From the NCBI RefSeq assembly GCF_000204195.1, contig NZ_AFBG01000024.1, positions 1 to 64,000 of the forward strand: 64,000 nt of DNA, written 5' to 3'. The stretch comes from Acidovorax radicis N35 (GTDB lineage Bacteria; Pseudomonadota; Gammaproteobacteria; Burkholderiales; Burkholderiaceae_C). A program made the translations under genes and the position numbers. Below the pieces are notes generated by a model. The model was not told where the DNA came from, did not search any database, and saw nothing but the letters and a program-made list of their open reading frames with translations. This document shows, one piece after another, positions 1 through 8,836 of this stretch (its first letter is position 1; each line of letters starts with the position of its first letter).

Positions 1-303
1 AAGAAGGCTGCACCCGCCAAGAAGGCAGCAGCACCGGCAAAGAAGGCCGCTCCCGCCAAGAAGGCAGTAGCAGCAAAGAAGGCCGCACCTGCCAAGAAGG
101 CAGCAGCACCGGCAAAGAAGGCCGCTCCCGCCAAGAAGGCAGCAACCGCCAAGAAGGCAGCCCCCGCAAAGGCTCCTGCAAAGAAAGCGGCACCGGCCAA
201 GAAGGCCCCCAAGGCCCCTGCCCCTGCTGCTGCCGCTCCAGCAGCCCAGACCACCCTGAACCCTCAGGCGGCCTGGCCTTTCCCCACGGGCAACAAGCCC
301 TAA
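1..303 (+). CDS. Histone H1-like K/A/P-rich DNA-binding protein, C-terminal part
   Basis: Open at the left edge, with 100 codons visible before the TAA. The visible part is almost entirely AAPAKK-type repeats (lysine, alanine, proline), ending in a non-repetitive tail, TTLNPQAAWPFPTGNKP. Such tails bind DNA electrostatically and occur in bacterial histone H1-like and H-NS-fused nucleoid proteins of Burkholderiales. The N-terminal domain lies outside the window, so the family of the folded part cannot be named. An HU protein with a similar K/A/P stretch at its other end lies at 57.8 kb. A strong terminator follows 20 bases after the stop. Confidence 0.75.
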   Translation, partial: KKAAPAKKAAAPAKKAAPAKKAVAAKKAAPAKKAAAPAKKAAPAKKAATAKKAAPAKAPAKKAAPAKKAPKAPAPAAAAPAAQTTLNPQAAWPFPTGNKP

Positions 304-323
304 TCCTGGCGTATCACACGCTC

Positions 324-352
324 AACCCGGTGCCTATGCACCGGGTTTTTTT
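324..352 (+). terminator. Rho-independent terminator of the histone-like gene
   Basis: A perfect 10-bp stem, AACCCGGTGC / GCACCGGGTT, with a CTAT loop is followed by a run of seven T. It sits 20 bases downstream of the stop codon of the plus-strand gene. Confidence 0.9.
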
Positions 353-441
353 ATGCCTGTCGATATCTTGTGCGCCACACGCAGCACAGCATCCGCAACC
401 CATGCCTCACTGCGTTTCCGCAACCTCGCCAAAGCGCAAGG

Positions 442-1338
442 CTACCCGGGGGTGAAATCCAGTGTGTAGTTCTGCGGGCCTCGCTGCGCGATCTTGAGGG
501 CACCTACCCGGTTGCCCAATTCGGCACAACGAACCAGCGGCCAACCCTTTTCCAGGCCAAACAACAACGCACCGCGCCAGGCATCACCACACCCCGTGGG
601 GTCCACCACCTGGGCTGGCACCACCGGTGGCACATGGGTTTTCTCTCCGTCGACCCACACCTCGCAACCTTCTGCGCCCAGCGTGACCACCAGCCCCAGC
701 ACCTTGCGCGAGATCTCGGCAAGGGTCCAACCCGTGCGGTCGCAAAGCATTTTCCCCTCATAGTCATTGACCGCCACCCAGGACGCTTGACCAACAAACT
801 GCGCCAGCTCTTCCCCATTGAACATGGGCAGGCCCTGGCCTGGATCAAACACAAAAGGAATACCCGCCGCTACGAATTGGGCGGCATGCTCCAGCATGGC
901 ATCACGCCCATCTGGAGCAACGATCCCCACCCTCACACCCGCATTGGCATCAATACGATTCAAATGCGCCTGCATCATCGCGCCGGGGTGGAATGCCGTG
1001 ATCTGATTGTTGTCACGGTCGGTCATGATCATTGCTTGTGCGGTATAGGTGTCCTGCACCTGCCCTACATGTCGCGCGCTGATACCGAGCGACTCCAGGC
1101 GCTGCAGATATTCAGAGCCATCACTCCCTAGCATGGCCATCGGCAACGGTTCACCGCCCAGCAGTTTGAGGCTGTACGCGATGTTGCCCGCGCAGCCTCC
1201 AAAGTCACGTCGCAACGAAGGCACCAGGAAAGAGACGTTCAGGATGTGCAATTGGTCAGGCAGTATCTGCTCGGCAAAACGCCCCTCGAAGGTCATGATG
1301 GTGTCGAACGCCAGAGAACCGCAAATGAGGGCAGCCAT
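442..1338 (-). CDS. PfkB-family carbohydrate/nucleoside kinase
   Basis: 298 aa, normal length for the ribokinase/PfkB superfamily, which phosphorylates sugars or nucleosides with ATP in the cytoplasm. It has the N-terminal GSLAFDTIM segment, the glycine-rich FGGCAGNIAYSL motif around residue 50 (PfkB signature 1), and DPTGCGDAWRGALL near residue 250 (signature 2, with the catalytic Asp of GCGD intact). Proteins with GCGD in place of GAGD are often annotated adenosine kinase-like; the substrate cannot be read from sequence. It lies 27 bases after the DUF3426 gene on the same strand and is probably the last gene of the prmA block. Confidence 0.85.
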   Translation of the reverse strand: MAALICGSLAFDTIMTFEGRFAEQILPDQLHILNVSFLVPSLRRDFGGCAGNIAYSLKLLGGEPLPMAMLGSDGSEYLQRLESLGISARHVGQVQDTYTAQAMIMTDRDNNQITAFHPGAMMQAHLNRIDANAGVRVGIVAPDGRDAMLEHAAQFVAAGIPFVFDPGQGLPMFNGEELAQFVGQASWVAVNDYEGKMLCDRTGWTLAEISRKVLGLVVTLGAEGCEVWVDGEKTHVPPVVPAQVVDPTGCGDAWRGALLFGLEKGWPLVRCAELGNRVGALKIAQRGPQNYTLDFTPG

Positions 1339-1365
1339 ATCAGAAAGGTAGGTTGGTAAAAAATA

Positions 1366-2937
1366 TCAGGGATAGAACGCCAGCAACCGATAGCCCGCGA
1401 CGCGCGCGCCTCCAGTGGTCACGAGCACGGACACCGACGCGCTCCACTCACCACGTGCAGGCAGTTCCATCGGAGCCCCCATGTCGGTCGGCAGCAGCAC
1501 GCGCCGAAGCACAGGCTGGTCCTGCGCATCGGTCAACGTCAACTCGACGGCAGGCATCGCCAAAGGTGTCGATGACTTGCTCTTCATGGTCAGGGCAAGT
1601 TGATAGCTGTCACCCCTGGCCTTGTTGAACGAGGAACTGTCGATGACCACATCCGCAATCTCGCGCTGCGGCGCAATTTCGCACCGCAGGGAAGCGCACA
1701 GCGCCATCAACCACGGCCTTGTTCGAACATCCATTGCTGCAAGGCGATCACGTTCCTGGACGGCGACCTGCAGCCCAAGCCCCACTACAGACAACAGAAG
1801 CAGCACGGCAAGCACCACGCGCACCATCGGTTTGCGCCAGAACGCCTTGCGCCGCGCAGCGACCACAAAGCTGACCTCTTGTCCGGCGTCCAGGCCTTCA
1901 TCTTCGTCGGCAGGGTCCGCCCTCTCCCGGGCTGAAGAGGGCTTGCGGGAAGGTGCCTGCAACACGGTTGCCGGTGAATGGTCTTCGACCAGCGCGAGTG
2001 CCTCTGGCTCAAACTCCGTGATCTCAGGCGACTGCGAAAAATCCACCGGCGGCAGGGGCTCTGTCACCCCCTTCGCCGCAGACGGCGTCGCCGGGGCACC
2101 ATGGTCCGGCTCCGTGTCTTGCAAAGGAACGACCGGCGGCTTGATGGGCAACTCCAGCGCCGGATAGCCCATCGGGGTCAGCGCCACAGGCGCCACCGAA
2201 TCAGGGGCTCCATCCTCGGCGTCTCGCAGAGCGGCAAAGGGCAGCTCGTAACCTGGCTCTCCATGGCCCACACCCCGCACAGCAGCTGGCGAAGGAGGAG
2301 AGGCGACCCGCATTTGTACCGCCTCCGACGAGGGCCCATGGCCACCGACAGCCGTCCCCGCAAAAACCACCGGGGGCGGGGAATCGCCCTGCAACGCTGT
2401 GCCCCCCCTACCAGTTGCAGGCACGTTGAATGCTGTGTCCGACCGCCAGGCAAATGGCACGAGATGGCCCACACCAGAATTTTCACCAGAAGCGACCACC
2501 CCACCCGCTGCGGAGAGAAATGCGGGCACCGCAGGCTGAGGCACCTCCAGCACAGGGGATCCCACAGGCGTATGCACCTCCGAATACCCCCCAGCCGCCT
2601 CGGAGGGAACACTCACGGGGGAAAAAGAGAACGCTGCGGCATCTGCGACCCCAGGCCGCCCCCCCAAGGGTGGGGAAGCCGGCGGCTGCGAGGGTGGTGG
2701 CTCACCCCAGGCCCGCCCAGCCTCCGCCTTGCGCGCTACGGGGGCAAGTGGCGGCCGAATGTCGGCCAGCGAGACATCCGGCAACAGTGCCGGAGGAGCT
2801 GCAGGAAGCAAGTGCGCCGAAGCATCAAAAACCTCTTTGCATTGACCACAACGCACCCACCCTTGTGAGATGCGCAATTGGTCCGCCACCACCTTGAATG
2901 AGGTAGCGCAGGACGGGCAGCGAGTGATCTGGCTCAT
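1366..2937 (-). CDS. Zinc-ribbon and DUF3426 domain membrane protein
   Basis: 523 aa. The N-terminus is an MJ0042-type zinc ribbon with Cys7, Cys10, Cys30 and Cys33 (CPSC...CGQC). A long Pro/Ala/Ser-rich, low-complexity stretch of about 300 residues follows. A single transmembrane helix lies near residues 373-392, and then the DUF3426 domain reaches the C-terminus. The layout suggests a zinc-ribbon head in the cytoplasm and DUF3426 in the periplasm. Function is unknown. It lies 56 bases downstream of prmA; this adjacency is familiar in beta-proteobacteria. Confidence 0.85.
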   Translation of the reverse strand: MSQITRCPSCATSFKVVADQLRISQGWVRCGQCKEVFDASAHLLPAAPPALLPDVSLADIRPPLAPVARKAEAGRAWGEPPPSQPPASPPLGGRPGVADAAAFSFSPVSVPSEAAGGYSEVHTPVGSPVLEVPQPAVPAFLSAAGGVVASGENSGVGHLVPFAWRSDTAFNVPATGRGGTALQGDSPPPVVFAGTAVGGHGPSSEAVQMRVASPPSPAAVRGVGHGEPGYELPFAALRDAEDGAPDSVAPVALTPMGYPALELPIKPPVVPLQDTEPDHGAPATPSAAKGVTEPLPPVDFSQSPEITEFEPEALALVEDHSPATVLQAPSRKPSSARERADPADEDEGLDAGQEVSFVVAARRKAFWRKPMVRVVLAVLLLLSVVGLGLQVAVQERDRLAAMDVRTRPWLMALCASLRCEIAPQREIADVVIDSSSFNKARGDSYQLALTMKSKSSTPLAMPAVELTLTDAQDQPVLRRVLLPTDMGAPMELPARGEWSASVSVLVTTGGARVAGYRLLAFYP

Positions 2938-2993
2938 CAGCGATGGATTGTAGAGGCGCGTGCGATCCCGCAGAGGCGGGCGTCTTCCCTGTC

Positions 2994-3896
2994 TCAGCGA
3001 CGGGCCGTCATCAAGATCCAGCCATCTTCTGCATCCGCGACATCCAGCTGAAGCCAGGGAGCGTAAGCCTCTTTCAGCTCATTGGCCTGGCGATCGAGAA
3101 TGCCTGCCAGAACCAGATGCCCTCCGGGTGCGACATAGCTGCAGAGCAGGGGCGCAAGCACGCGAAGGGGAGTGGCAAGAATGTTCGCCAGCACCGTCTG
3201 GTATTCGCCCCGCACCTTGTCGGGCAGGCCCGCATGGAGCTGCACTTCATTGGCCTGCGCATTCAGCGCAGTGGACTCGACGGCCGCAGGGTCAATATCG
3301 ACCGCATCAATGTCCATGGCTCCAAACTTGGCCGCGCCAATGGCGAGGATGCCGGAACCGCAGCCATAGTCCAGAACCCGGCCCAGTGGATTGCCCATGG
3401 AGGGTTCGGTTGCGCCATTGCGGGCAATCCAGCGCAGGCACATGCGGGTCGTAGGATGGGTGCCGGTGCCAAAGGCCAGACCTGGGTCCAGCCGGATGCT
3501 GCGCTTTGCCTGGGCCGGCAATTCATGCCAAGAAGGAACAATCCAGAAATCCGGCGTGATATCCACGGGCGCAAACTGCGATTGTGTAAGCCGCACCCAG
3601 TCCTGCTCGGGCACATGGGCAACCCCCAGCACCTGGCAGCCCGCAAAAAAGTCCTGCACGGTCAGAAGTTGCTGCGCCTCCCGTGCAGCCACCTCTGACG
3701 GAAAAAGCGCCACCACCCGGCTGCGCTGCCAACCATCCTTGGGCGGAGGCATGCCGGGCTCGCCAAACAAGGCCTGCTCGGCGTCGGTCTGGGCATCGGC
3801 ATCCTCCACCGACACGCTCAGCGCATCCAGCGCATCCAGCGCATCGCTGACCGCTTCGATCCGGTCCTCGGGACACATCAGACTCAGCTCAAACAT
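2994..3896 (-). CDS. prmA: Ribosomal protein L11 methyltransferase
   Basis: 300 aa, the normal length for PrmA, which trimethylates ribosomal protein L11 using S-adenosylmethionine. An N-terminal substrate-recognition domain is followed by a class I Rossmann methyltransferase fold. Visible signatures are LDPGLAFGTGTHPTT (typical of PrmA), VLDYGCGSGILAIGA (SAM-binding motif I) and the VLANIL motif. An acidic, repetitive stretch (DALDALDALSVS) lies near residue 20. It sits 76 bases downstream of accC on the same strand, an arrangement common in Burkholderiales. Confidence 0.95.
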   Translation of the reverse strand: MFELSLMCPEDRIEAVSDALDALDALSVSVEDADAQTDAEQALFGEPGMPPPKDGWQRSRVVALFPSEVAAREAQQLLTVQDFFAGCQVLGVAHVPEQDWVRLTQSQFAPVDITPDFWIVPSWHELPAQAKRSIRLDPGLAFGTGTHPTTRMCLRWIARNGATEPSMGNPLGRVLDYGCGSGILAIGAAKFGAMDIDAVDIDPAAVESTALNAQANEVQLHAGLPDKVRGEYQTVLANILATPLRVLAPLLCSYVAPGGHLVLAGILDRQANELKEAYAPWLQLDVADAEDGWILMTARR

Positions 3897-3972
3897 AGAA
3901 GCCTCTCAGAAAAAGTGAAATGCTGGCACCCGTTGCCAGGAGCCAGCATGTGAATGACTGCGCAATACGATT

Positions 3973-5322
3973 TCAGCGCTTGTGCTGAGACAGCCACTCT
4001 TCCAGGTAATGGATGTTGGTGCCACCGGCCATGAACTTGGCGTCCACCATCAGCTCGCGGTGCAGAGGCACGTTGGTGTTGATGCCTTCGATAACCGTCT
4101 CGTTCAGCGCCGTGCGCATGCGGGCCAGGGCCTGCTCGCGCGTGTCGCCGTGCACGATGATCTTGCCGATCATCGAGTCGTAGTTGGGCGGCACAAAGTA
4201 GTTGGTGTACGCATGCGAATCCACCCGCACGCCCGGGCCGCCCGGTGGATGCCAGGTGGTGATGCGTCCGGGGGATGGGACGAACTTGTAAGGGTCTTCC
4301 GCGTTGATCCGGCACTCGATGGCATGGCCGCGGATCTCGATCTGGCGCTGGGTGAACGGCAGCTTCTCGCCCGCCGCGACCATGATCTGCGTCTTTACGA
4401 TGTCCACGCCGGTGATCCACTCGGTCACGGGGTGTTCCACCTGCACCCGGGTGTTCATCTCGATGAAGTAGAACTCGCCGTTCTCGTACAGGAACTCGAA
4501 CGTGCCCGCACCGCGGTAGCCGATCTTCTTGCAGGCGGCCACGCAGCGCTCGCCGATCTTTTCGATTAGCTTGCGGGGAATGCCCGGAGCCGGCGCCTCT
4601 TCGATCACCTTCTGGTGGCGGCGCTGCATGGAGCAGTCGCGCTCGCCCAGGTACACCGCGTTGCGGTGCTTGTCGGCCAGGATCTGGATCTCGATGTGGC
4701 GCGGGTTCTGGAGGAACTTCTCCATGTACACCGCAGGATTGCCGAACGCAGCGCCCGCTTCGGCCTTGGTCATCTGCACGGCATTGACCAGGGCGGCTTC
4801 GGTGTGCACCACGCGCATGCCGCGGCCACCACCGCCGCCGGCGGCCTTGATGATCACGGGGTAGCCCACGGCCTTGGCGATGCGGCGGATCTGGACCGGG
4901 TCGTCGGGCAACTCGCCTTCGGAGCCGGGCACGCAGGGCACGCCCGCGCGGATCATGGCCTGCTTGGCCGAGACCTTGTCGCCCATCGTGCGAATGTTGT
5001 CCGGCGTGGGGCCGATGAACTGAAACCCGCTCTTTTCCACGCGCTCGGCAAAGTCGGCGTTCTCGGACAGGAAGCCGTAGCCGGGGTGGATGGCCTCCGC
5101 GTCGGTCACTTCGGCAGCCGAGATGATGGCCGGCATGTTGAGGTAGGACAGCGGGGACGGCGCAGGGCCGATGCACACCGCTTCTTCCGCCAGCTTGACG
5201 TACTTGGCGTCGCGGTCGGCCTCGGAGTAGACCATCACCGCCTTCACGCCCAGTTCATGGCAGGCGCGCTGGATTCGCAGGGCGATTTCGCCGCGATTGG
5301 CTACAAGAATCTTCTTGAACAT
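3973..5322 (-). CDS. accC: Acetyl-CoA carboxylase, biotin carboxylase subunit
   Basis: 449 aa, full length. AccC carboxylates the biotin on AccB with ATP and bicarbonate, the first half-reaction of fatty acid synthesis. It starts MFKKILVANRGEIALRIQRA, typical of the family. The ATP-grasp glycine-rich loop KAAGGGGGRGM lies near residue 160, followed by ERDCSMQRRHQKVIEEAP and EMNTRVQVEHPVTE with its catalytic Glu/Arg. Only 7 bases separate it from the accB stop, so the two are co-transcribed and probably coupled. Confidence 0.97.
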   Translation of the reverse strand: MFKKILVANRGEIALRIQRACHELGVKAVMVYSEADRDAKYVKLAEEAVCIGPAPSPLSYLNMPAIISAAEVTDAEAIHPGYGFLSENADFAERVEKSGFQFIGPTPDNIRTMGDKVSAKQAMIRAGVPCVPGSEGELPDDPVQIRRIAKAVGYPVIIKAAGGGGGRGMRVVHTEAALVNAVQMTKAEAGAAFGNPAVYMEKFLQNPRHIEIQILADKHRNAVYLGERDCSMQRRHQKVIEEAPAPGIPRKLIEKIGERCVAACKKIGYRGAGTFEFLYENGEFYFIEMNTRVQVEHPVTEWITGVDIVKTQIMVAAGEKLPFTQRQIEIRGHAIECRINAEDPYKFVPSPGRITTWHPPGGPGVRVDSHAYTNYFVPPNYDSMIGKIIVHGDTREQALARMRTALNETVIEGINTNVPLHRELMVDAKFMAGGTNIHYLEEWLSQHKR

Positions 5323-5329
5323 GAGCGCC

Positions 5330-5776
5330 TTATTCGATCACGAACAGCGGCTGTCCGTATTCCACGGCCTGGCCGTTTTCGCCCAGGATGCGGGTGACCG
5401 TGCCCGACTTGTCGGCCTCGATCTCGTTCAGGATCTTCATGGCCTCGATGATGCAGATGGTCTCGCCTTCTTTGACCTGGCTGCCCACTTCCACAAAGGC
5501 CTTGGCGCCCGGGCTGGAGGAACGGTAGAACGTACCCACCATCGGCGATTTGACAATGTGGCCTGCAGGGGCTGCGGGTGCGGGCAGTTCAGCGACCTGG
5601 GCGGCTGCAGGTGCGGGAGCCGCAGGCGCCTGCATCGGGGCGGGAACGTACTGCTGAACCACGCCACCAACGCTCTTGACGATGCGGACTTTGCCCTCGG
5701 CTTCCGTGATTTCGAGTTCAGATACGTTCGACTCGGACACGAGATCGATGAGGGTTTTGAGTTTTCGCAGATCCAT
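5330..5776 (-). CDS. accB: Acetyl-CoA carboxylase, biotin carboxyl carrier protein
   Basis: 148 aa from the chosen ATG. The reading frame stays open 18 codons upstream, but MDLRKLKTLIDL is the conserved AccB start and has GGAG five bases before it. An N-terminal helical region is followed by an Ala/Pro-rich flexible linker (residues about 45-72) and a C-terminal biotinyl domain. The biotin-accepting lysine is Lys114 in EAMKILNEIEADKSG. It accepts CO2 from AccC and passes it to AccA/AccD. In many relatives aroQ lies just upstream; here the 235-base gap holds no gene. Confidence 0.96.
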   Translation of the reverse strand: MDLRKLKTLIDLVSESNVSELEITEAEGKVRIVKSVGGVVQQYVPAPMQAPAAPAPAAAQVAELPAPAAPAGHIVKSPMVGTFYRSSSPGAKAFVEVGSQVKEGETICIIEAMKILNEIEADKSGTVTRILGENGQAVEYGQPLFVIE

Positions 5777-6011
5777 GGGAGCTCCAACGGCTATAAAACT
5801 GATAGGGCTTACGCACATCGGACGCAACAACCGCCTCGCCCCGGGGCGAACCGCTTGCCTAGCCCTGCTTTGCGCAAGTCATGACTGAATAGGGCGCGAA
5901 TTTACTCCAATTTCAGCCTATCTCCGTCTTCCACAGGTATTTTTGATGAACTACATCATGCCCATACGCGGCCGGCCCCTGCAAAAATGCCGGAATGGGA
6001 GGCTTGGCCGG

Positions 6012-6593
6012 TCAGCGCAAGGGGGCCCACAGCTGGAGATCTTGCGCGGTGACTTGCCCCATTTTACGGTGCAGGACGCGCCCATTCCCTCCGAGCACCA
6101 CGGTAAACGGAAGCCCTCCCGTGAGGTTGCCCAGCGATCGGCCGAGGTCGGTGCCGCCCAGTCCGGCAAGGCCCACCGGGAATTCCAGGGGAATGCGCTG
6201 CAAGAACTTGCGCACGGCAGAAGGCTGGTCGATGGCCAATCCCAGAACTTGCCACCCGTTCGGCGCCTGTTGGCGATAGAAGGCATTGAGCATGGGCAGC
6301 TCTTCCACACAGGGTGGACACCAAGTGGCCCAGAAATTCAGCAGCAACGGCTTGCCTGCCAGTGCCTTCAGCGCCACCACGCCCCCTTCAGGCTTTTCGA
6401 ACTCCATCGTCCAGAGCGCATCTTCCACCCCTTGCTCCATCGCATGGGGCTGGAACTTCCACCATGCCAGGCCTGCGCCACCCAACGCTGCTGCGCCCGC
6501 CACCCCTGCATACAGCAGGCGCCGGCGCGCGGCAGACGGTTGTGCATCACGGGCTGCAGAGAGGGATTCAGGGCGATCGGAATGGGATGTCAT
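6012..6593 (-). CDS. TlpA-like thioredoxin-fold protein, membrane anchored
   Basis: 193 aa. A hydrophobic segment (residues about 27-45) after an arginine cluster (ARRR) anchors or exports it to the periplasm. The thioredoxin domain carries WCPPC (Cys92 and Cys95) in FWATWCPPCVEELPML, and a cis-proline loop GLPFTVVL. Such proteins reduce disulfides, for example during cytochrome c maturation. The start ATG overlaps the stop of the upstream gene (ATGA), implying translational coupling with the unknown protein at 6590-7189. Confidence 0.85.
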   Translation of the reverse strand: MTSHSDRPESLSAARDAQPSAARRRLLYAGVAGAAALGGAGLAWWKFQPHAMEQGVEDALWTMEFEKPEGGVVALKALAGKPLLLNFWATWCPPCVEELPMLNAFYRQQAPNGWQVLGLAIDQPSAVRKFLQRIPLEFPVGLAGLGGTDLGRSLGNLTGGLPFTVVLGGNGRVLHRKMGQVTAQDLQLWAPLR

Positions 6594-7189
6594 GGGGCAG
6601 GGGCTTCCTGGAGCAGGCGCCGAACAGCGGTCATGTCGCCTCGCGGCACACGCCCTTTAGCGTCCGGACGAAGGGCGCCGCGCAGGTCATCGAGGTCGTA
6701 GATCATCAGGTGCACCCCGATCATCTCATTGAGTTCAGGCGACTTGCTGCCCAGGCTCAATGCCTCGACCGACTCGCCATGAAAACCGGTGACCGTGCGC
6801 GGCTCGTAGTCCACATGGTGATCGATCAGTGCTATTTCTGCCGATTTAGGGTCATCGCAGAACAATTGCACATAAATATCGGACAGCCGTGTGGCCGTGC
6901 CATGCCAGACAGCACCTGCCAGGTGGGGGCGGAAGGCCGCCATGCGCTCCATCCACACCAGGGCCAGCTGGCGCAGTGCCCGCAGTTCGCGCGGCTGCGT
7001 ATCGGCACAAAAAAGCTCGATGTACTCCCGCACTGCGGCCTCGACCTGGTCGTTGTCCGGGAGTGGAGTACGGGCAGGCAGGCCCATCTGGCGCAGCGCA
7101 CGGCGCTTGGCCGGGCCCCATTCCAGCCCCTCCTCCACCACCAGCCGGGCCGTGGTGTGGGCGATTTCGTCGCTCAAAGGTGTGTGCAT
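6590..7189 (-). CDS. Conserved protein of unknown function upstream of tlpA
   Basis: 199 aa from MHTPLSDEIAHTTARLV; the frame is open 36 codons further upstream, into a dispersed repeat, so the inner start is preferred. No signal peptide or membrane segment. It is mixed helical and acidic, with a conserved-looking segment HTTARLVVEEGLEWGPAKRRA and a C-terminal part ending in RGDMTAVRRLLQEAPAP. I cannot assign a domain with confidence. It overlaps the tlpA-like gene by 4 bases and is divergent from mpl, separated by 174 bases that hold a repeat copy. Confidence 0.7.
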   Translation of the reverse strand: MHTPLSDEIAHTTARLVVEEGLEWGPAKRRALRQMGLPARTPLPDNDQVEAAVREYIELFCADTQPRELRALRQLALVWMERMAAFRPHLAGAVWHGTATRLSDIYVQLFCDDPKSAEIALIDHHVDYEPRTVTGFHGESVEALSLGSKSPELNEMIGVHLMIYDLDDLRGALRPDAKGRVPRGDMTAVRRLLQEAPAP

Positions 7190-7285
7190 GGCGGTCAAGG
7201 AAAGTCGCAACAGGGAATGAAACTGCATTGTGGCCTGAAGCACTGAACCGAACCACGGGTTACCCCCAGGCATCCCGAGGGTCAC

Positions 7286-7342
7286 TATATTTTTCATAGC
7301 TCTTCGCGCTTACCCATCAAGCGCTGGGGGCTTGTTTTGTAT
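7286..7342. repeat. Dispersed palindromic repeat, copy a
   Basis: Segment ATAGCTCTTCGCGCTTACCC, continuing ATCAAGCGCTGGGGGCTTG. It shares the AGCT...GCGCTT...AAGCGCT...GGC layout of the other copies in this window and lies in the divergent mpl promoter region. Confidence 0.6.
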
Positions 7343-7363
7343 TGAACCTTAGAATCTGCGCCC

Positions 7364-8788
7364 ATGCATATACACATACTGGGCATCTGCGGCACGTTCA
7401 TGGGTGGCCTGGCCGCCCTCGCGCGCGAAGCGGGCCACAAGGTGACGGGTTGCGACGCCGGCGTTTACCCGCCAATGAGCGACCAGTTGCGGGCCCTGGG
7501 CATCGACCTGATCGAAGGTTTCGGCGCCGACCAACTGGCCCTGCAGCCCGACATGTTCGTGATTGGAAACGTGGTCAGCCGCGTCCGCCTGCCCGACGGT
7601 TCGCCCAAATTTCCGTTGATGGAAGCCATCCTGGACGCGGGCCTGCCCTACACCAGCGGCCCCCAGTGGCTGGCCGAGCATGTGCTGCAGGGCCGCCATG
7701 TCCTGGCGGTTGCCGGCACGCACGGCAAGACGACGACGACCTCGATGCTGGCCTGGATCCTGGAAAGTGCCGGGCAGCAACCGGGCTTTTTGATTGGCGG
7801 AGTCCCCCTGAACTTCGGCGTATCGGCCCGCCTTGGAGCGCCCCGGCGACCATCGCCCGGCAGTTCGCCGCAGGGCGCTGCGCCGCTGTTCGTGATCGAG
7901 GCGGACGAATACGACACCGCCTTCTTCGACAAGCGCAGCAAGTTTGTGCACTACCGCCCTCGCACTGCGGTGCTGAACAACCTGGAGTTCGACCACGCAG
8001 ACATCTTTGACGACCTGGCCGCCATCGAGCGGCAGTTTCACCACCTCGTGCGCACGGTGCCGCCATCGGGCCGTGTGGTGGTCAACGGTCTCGAAGAAAG
8101 CCTCACCCGCGTGCTGCACACGGGCTGCTGGAGCGAAGTGGCCAGCTTCGGCGAAGCCGTCAGCGACTTTTCGGCACAAGGCGACCCCCAGGCATTCGAC
8201 GTGCTGCACCAGGGGCGCAAGGCCGCCCGGGTGGAGTGGGCGCTGACCGGCGTGCACAACCAGCTCAACGCACTGGCGGCCATTGCGGCCGCCCACCATG
8301 TGGGCGTGCGCCCTGAGCACGCCGCCACGGCACTGGCGACCTTTCAGAATGTGAAGCGGCGCATGGAGCTGCGCGGCACGGTGAATGGCATTGCGGTGTA
8401 CGACGACTTCGCCCACCATCCCACGGCCCTAAGAACCACGCTGGACGGCCTGCGCCGCAGCCTGGGCCAGGGCGTGCGCATCCTGGCGGTGTTCGAGCCC
8501 CGCAGCAACACCATGAAGCTGGGGGCCATGAAGGCCCAGCTGCCGTGGGCGCTGGAGCCTGCCGACCTCGCGTTCTGCCACACCGCCGGGCTGGACTGGG
8601 ACGCTGCGCAAGCCCTTGCCCCTCTGGGCGTGGGCCCGGGCCTGCGAGCACAAACCGCTGCCGACATCGACACCCTGGTGCAACAGGTCACCGCAGCAGC
8701 CCGCCCAGGTGACCACATCGTGTGCATGAGCAACGGGGGGTTTGGCGGCATTCACGCCAAGTTGCTGGAATCGCTACAAAATAAATAG
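7364..8788 (+). CDS. mpl: UDP-MurNAc:L-Ala-gamma-D-Glu-meso-DAP ligase (murein peptide recycling)
   Basis: 474 aa, full length. Mpl attaches recycled murein tripeptide to UDP-N-acetylmuramate with ATP, bypassing MurC/D/E. The start MHIHILGICGTFMGGLAALA is typical of Mpl (MurC-like N domain). The P-loop GTHGKTTTTSML lies near residue 118, EADEYDTAFFDKRSKF is the central Mur motif, and YDDFAHHPTALRTTL plus FEPRSNTMKLG mark the C-terminal Mur domain. The last codons (LLESLQNK and the TAG stop) lie in a copy of the dispersed repeat. Confidence 0.95.
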   Translation: MHIHILGICGTFMGGLAALAREAGHKVTGCDAGVYPPMSDQLRALGIDLIEGFGADQLALQPDMFVIGNVVSRVRLPDGSPKFPLMEAILDAGLPYTSGPQWLAEHVLQGRHVLAVAGTHGKTTTTSMLAWILESAGQQPGFLIGGVPLNFGVSARLGAPRRPSPGSSPQGAAPLFVIEADEYDTAFFDKRSKFVHYRPRTAVLNNLEFDHADIFDDLAAIERQFHHLVRTVPPSGRVVVNGLEESLTRVLHTGCWSEVASFGEAVSDFSAQGDPQAFDVLHQGRKAARVEWALTGVHNQLNALAAIAAAHHVGVRPEHAATALATFQNVKRRMELRGTVNGIAVYDDFAHHPTALRTTLDGLRRSLGQGVRILAVFEPRSNTMKLGAMKAQLPWALEPADLAFCHTAGLDWDAAQALAPLGVGPGLRAQTAADIDTLVQQVTAAARPGDHIVCMSNGGFGGIHAKLLESLQNK

Positions 8789-8826
8789 CTGCTTGCGCTT
8801 ATCTGAAAAGCGCTAGAGCCTGATTT
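8772..8826. repeat. Dispersed palindromic repeat, copy b, overlapping the mpl stop
   Basis: Begins CGCTACAAAATAAATAGCTG and continues CTTGCGCTTATCTGAAAAGC, then GCTAGAGCC. Paired cores GCGCTT / AAGCGC. Its first bases encode the last residues of Mpl and the TAG stop codon. Confidence 0.7.
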
Positions 8827-8836
8827 CTCCTAAAAA

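Noticed and set aside
1..240. Repetitive AAGAAGGC tracts considered as a tandem-repeat or CRISPR locus
   Set aside because: They are in one reading frame, encode AAPAKK repeats and have no spacers.
442..1338. GCGD instead of GAGD considered as a damaged kinase motif
   Set aside because: The catalytic Asp is kept and GCGD is a known variant in this superfamily.
5777..6011. Possible remnant of aroQ upstream of accB
   Set aside because: No frame shows aroQ motifs.
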